From the NCBI GenBank assembly GCA_030036975.1, contig JASHSE010000641.1, forward strand, positions 1 through 7,768: 7,768 nucleotides of DNA, written 5' to 3'. The DNA comes from Xanthobacteraceae bacterium (GTDB lineage: Bacteria; Pseudomonadota; Alphaproteobacteria; Rhizobiales; Xanthobacteraceae). Made by a program: the position numbers and the translations under genes. The notes under the pieces were generated by a model. The model worked only from the letters and a program-made list of their open reading frames with translations. It made no database searches and was not told where the DNA came from. Positions 5,641 through 7,768 of the stretch are shown one piece after another; the stretch's first letter is position 1; each line of letters begins with the position of its first letter.

Positions 5641-6396
5641 ATGCACCATATCCGCACCAAGCTCGCCGGCCGCGCGGCGCGCGCGGCATGGCTGTTGCGG
5701 GCGGCGCTCGCGGTCGGCGGCGCCGCGCTCGTCGGCGGCTGCAATACCGACCGGCCGATCACCGGCGCGCCGGACGTGCCGTACGACTACCGCCTGCGCC
5801 ATCCGATCTCGATCGTTGAAAAGGACCATACGCTGCGGGTGTTCATCGGCGTCAACCGCGGCTCGCTGACCCCGGCGCAGCGCGCCGAAGTGCTCGGCTT
5901 CGCCCAATCGTGGCGCGACGAGGCGACCGGCGGCGTCATCATCGACTTGCCGGTCGGTACGGCGAACGAGCGATCGTCGGCCGCGGCGGTGCAGGAGATA
6001 AGGTCGATCCTCGCCGCCAGCGGCGTGCCGCCGCAAAGCATGGTGGTGCGCGGCTATCACGTGACGCCGCGCACGTTGGCACCGGTGCGCATCAGCTATC
6101 CGCACATGGCGGCGCAAGCCGGGCCGTGCGGGCTGTGGCCCGAGGACATCGGGCCGAGCTTGAACCGCGACTACAACGAAAATCAGCCGCCGTGGAATTA
6201 CGGCTGCGCCACGCAGCGCAATCTTGCCGCCATGGTCGCCAATCCGGCCGATCTGGTGCAGCCGCGCGCCGAGACCCCGGCCTACACCATGCGGCGCACC
6301 ACGGTCCTGGAACACTACCGCGCCGGCCAGAGCACCGGCACGACCTACCAGAACAGCACCATCTCGTCGGGACGTATCTCCAACATCGGGCAGTGA
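5641..6396 (+). CDS. cpaD: Pilus assembly lipoprotein CpaD
   Basis: The protein has 251 residues and is a predicted outer-membrane lipoprotein. A basic start and a hydrophobic segment (about 16-31) lead to a lipobox LVGG-C34. The remainder matches the CpaD family: YDYRLRHPISIVEK, LRVFIGVNRGSLTPAQ, VRGYH near 140, then GPCGLWPEDIG and NYGCATQRNLAAMVANPADL. CpaD is thought to assist CpaC assembly or stability at the outer membrane. C161 (PCGLW) and C184 (YGCAT) are typical of the family and may pair. The ATG at 5641 follows AGGAG (5629-5633) with 7-nt spacing. The tail (SSGRISNIGQ) ends 12 bp before cpaE. Confidence 0.93.
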   Translation: MHHIRTKLAGRAARAAWLLRAALAVGGAALVGGCNTDRPITGAPDVPYDYRLRHPISIVEKDHTLRVFIGVNRGSLTPAQRAEVLGFAQSWRDEATGGVIIDLPVGTANERSSAAAVQEIRSILAASGVPPQSMVVRGYHVTPRTLAPVRISYPHMAAQAGPCGLWPEDIGPSLNRDYNENQPPWNYGCATQRNLAAMVANPADLVQPRAETPAYTMRRTTVLEHYRAGQSTGTTYQNSTISSGRISNIGQ

Positions 6397-6408
6397 CGCC
6401 GCCACACC

Positions 6409-7677
6409 ATGCCACAGGCCAGCGAAGCAACAGTCGAGCAAGCCGCTGCGGGCGACATTGTCGGCCGCGACGAGCAGATCGCTCCGGCGCCGCGCGTCTC
6501 GGTGCAGGCGTTCTGCGAGACCGTGGACACCGCCGCTTCCGTGCAGGCCGCCGGCGAGGACCGGCGCATGGCCAAGGCGCACCTGCGCATCCAGATGGGC
6601 GGCCTCACCGCCGCCGCCGAAGCCTATCGCAGCGCGCCGACGCCCAACGTCATTATCCTGGAATCGGAAAACCGCGGCGACGATATTTTGGCCGGCCTCG
6701 ATCAGCTCGCCGAGGTCTGCGATCCCGGCACCCGCGTCGTCGTCATCGGCCGCACCAACGATGTGATGCTGTATCGCGAGCTGGTGCGCCGCGGCGTCAG
6801 CGATTACCTTATCGCGCCGGTCGGCGTGCTGCAGGTCGTGCGCTCGGTGTGCGGACTGTTCTCGGCGCCGGACGCCAAGCCGGTCGGCCGCATCATCGCG
6901 GTGACCGGAGCCAAGGGCGGCGTCGGCGCTTCGACCGTCGCGCACAATATCGCCTTCAGCATCGCCCGCGATCTGACCCTCGACGCCGTCGTCACCGATC
7001 TCGATCTCGCCTTCGGCACCGCCGGTCTCGACTTCAATCAGGATCCGCCGCAGGGCATTGCCGAGGCGGTGTTCTCGCCCGACCGCGTCGACAATGCCTT
7101 TGTCGATCGCCTGCTCGCCAAGTGCACCGATCATTTGAGCCTGCTGGCGGCGCCGGCGACGCTCGACCGCGTCTACGATTTTGCCGCCGACGCCTTCGAA
7201 GCCATCTTCGATTCGCTGCGCGCCACCGTGCCCTGCATCGTCCTCGACGTGCCGCACCAATGGGCCGGTTGGACCAAGCAGAGCCTGATCGCCGCCGACG
7301 ACATCCTCATCGTCGCCGCGCCGGATCTCGCCAATCTGCGCAACGCCAAGAACATTTACGACTTCCTCAAGGCGGCGCGGCCGAACGATCACCGCCCGGT
7401 GTACTGCCTCAACCAAGTCGGCGTGCCGAAGCGGCCGGAAATCAAGGCCGCCGACTTCGCCAAGGCGCTCGAGGTCGATCCGGTCGCGATCATTCCGTTC
7501 GAGCCGTCGCTGTTCGGCGCGGCGGCCAATAACGGGCAAATGATCGCCGAGATTTCGTCGAGCCACCGCACCGCGGAAATGTTCCGCGGGCTGGGCCAGT
7601 TGCTGACCGGACGGACCGAGCCGAAGAAGCAGCGCGCCGGATTGTTGTCGCCGCTGATCGAAAAACTGCTGCGCTAA
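6409..7677 (+). CDS. cpaE: Pilus localisation ATPase-like protein CpaE (TadZ family)
   Basis: The protein has 422 residues and is cytoplasmic. Residues about 30-150 form an atypical receiver domain: the usual phospho-acceptor spot after the VIIL strand is E85, not Asp. Residues about 158-400 form a MinD/ParA-like ATPase. The P-loop reads KGGVGAST (169-176): the signature lysine K169 is kept, but the classical P-loop lysine is A174. Other ParA-type motifs are TDLDLAFG (196-203) and IVLDVPH (277-283). TadZ/CpaE proteins position the pilus machine, commonly at a pole. The start ATG 6409 lies 12 bp after cpaD and lacks a clear Shine-Dalgarno, suggesting coupling to cpaD translation. The conserved N-terminus (SVQAFCETVD, GEDRRM) supports this start over the ATG near 6568. 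Confidence 0.93.
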   Translation: MPQASEATVEQAAAGDIVGRDEQIAPAPRVSVQAFCETVDTAASVQAAGEDRRMAKAHLRIQMGGLTAAAEAYRSAPTPNVIILESENRGDDILAGLDQLAEVCDPGTRVVVIGRTNDVMLYRELVRRGVSDYLIAPVGVLQVVRSVCGLFSAPDAKPVGRIIAVTGAKGGVGASTVAHNIAFSIARDLTLDAVVTDLDLAFGTAGLDFNQDPPQGIAEAVFSPDRVDNAFVDRLLAKCTDHLSLLAAPATLDRVYDFAADAFEAIFDSLRATVPCIVLDVPHQWAGWTKQSLIAADDILIVAAPDLANLRNAKNIYDFLKAARPNDHRPVYCLNQVGVPKRPEIKAADFAKALEVDPVAIIPFEPSLFGAAANNGQMIAEISSSHRTAEMFRGLGQLLTGRTEPKKQRAGLLSPLIEKLLR

Positions 7678-7688
7678 GCGCAAGCCGC

Positions 7689-7695
7689 GAGGGAG
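7689..7695 (+). promoter_or_regulatory. Ribosome binding site of cpaF
   Basis: GAGGGAG lies 7 nt before the GTG at 7703. It marks a gene start that runs off the window and supports the non-ATG start codon. Confidence 0.75.
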
Positions 7696-7702
7696 TTGCG
7701 TC

Positions 7703-7768
7703 GTGTTTGGTAAGCGTCCAACCAACGGAAGTCCGACCGCCGGCGGCGAACAACGGCCGCCAGCCGCG
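7703..7768 (+). CDS. cpaF: Start of CpaF (TadA family) secretion ATPase, cut by window end
   Basis: Only 22 codons are visible, beginning GTG and reading (M)FGKRPTNGSPTAGG before a Pro/Ala-rich stretch. The FGKR opening followed by a disordered linker is typical of alphaproteobacterial CpaF, the hexameric ATPase that drives Flp pilus assembly at the inner membrane. The ATPase domain lies beyond the window. The call rests on this short motif, the strong ribosome site and the position directly after cpaE (25 bp), where cpaF almost always lies in tad loci. Confidence 0.8.
   Translation, partial: MFGKRPTNGSPTAGGEQRPPAA

Noticed and set aside
5910..7532. 540-codon plus-strand frame over cpaD and cpaE
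   Set aside because: It spans two well-recognised genes in another frame and has an extreme Arg-rich composition.
5587..7725. 712-codon open frame on the minus strand
   Set aside because: It is an antisense shadow of cpaD and cpaE, caused by high GC at third positions; it has no recognisable domain.

Overview
The window is the first half of a tad (Flp/Cpa) pilus locus from a GC-rich alphaproteobacterium. Gene order, the paired glycines and TadE/G-type start of the TadG-like protein, the CpaE N-terminus and the wording of the CpaA and Flp proteins all look like Hyphomicrobiales (Bradyrhizobium, Pseudolabrys and relatives). I cannot fix the genus from sequence alone.

Layout. Positions 1-180 hold the last 59 codons of an IS630-family transposase, whose element apparently ends near 194-196. 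Immediately after it, on the minus strand, lies a TadG-like von Willebrand A protein (194-1831). Its stop codon is at or beside the insertion point. A gene-free divergent region of about 560 bp follows (1832-2388), with several palindromes. On the plus strand come the Flp pilin (2389-2553), a strong intrinsic terminator (2580-2611) and the prepilin peptidase cpaA (2663-3169). A 139-bp gap carries two near-consensus CtrA-like sites. After it comes a tight run of cpaB (3309-4109), cpaC (4130-5617), cpaD (5641-6396), cpaE (6409-7677) and the first 22 codons of cpaF (GTG at 7703), which runs off the window.

How the genes work together. CpaA would cut the short leader from the Flp prepilin. CpaF, helped by TadB/TadC homologues expected further downstream, would power polymerisation at the inner membrane. 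CpaE (TadZ type) would place the machine in the cell. CpaC forms the outer-membrane secretin, with CpaB and the lipoprotein CpaD as periplasmic and outer-membrane partners. The divergent TadG-like protein is probably an envelope-anchored, surface- or periplasm-exposed vWA protein linked to pilus function or adhesion. TadE/TadG minor-pilin genes often sit between cpaA and cpaB or downstream; none is seen here apart from the divergent TadG-like gene.

I see no convincing new system. The points most worth checking are the IS630 junction at the tadG stop codon, the CtrA-like sites before cpaB, the terminator that separates pilin from machinery genes, the competing hairpins in the flp leader, and cysteine features in the TadG-like protein and CpaC.
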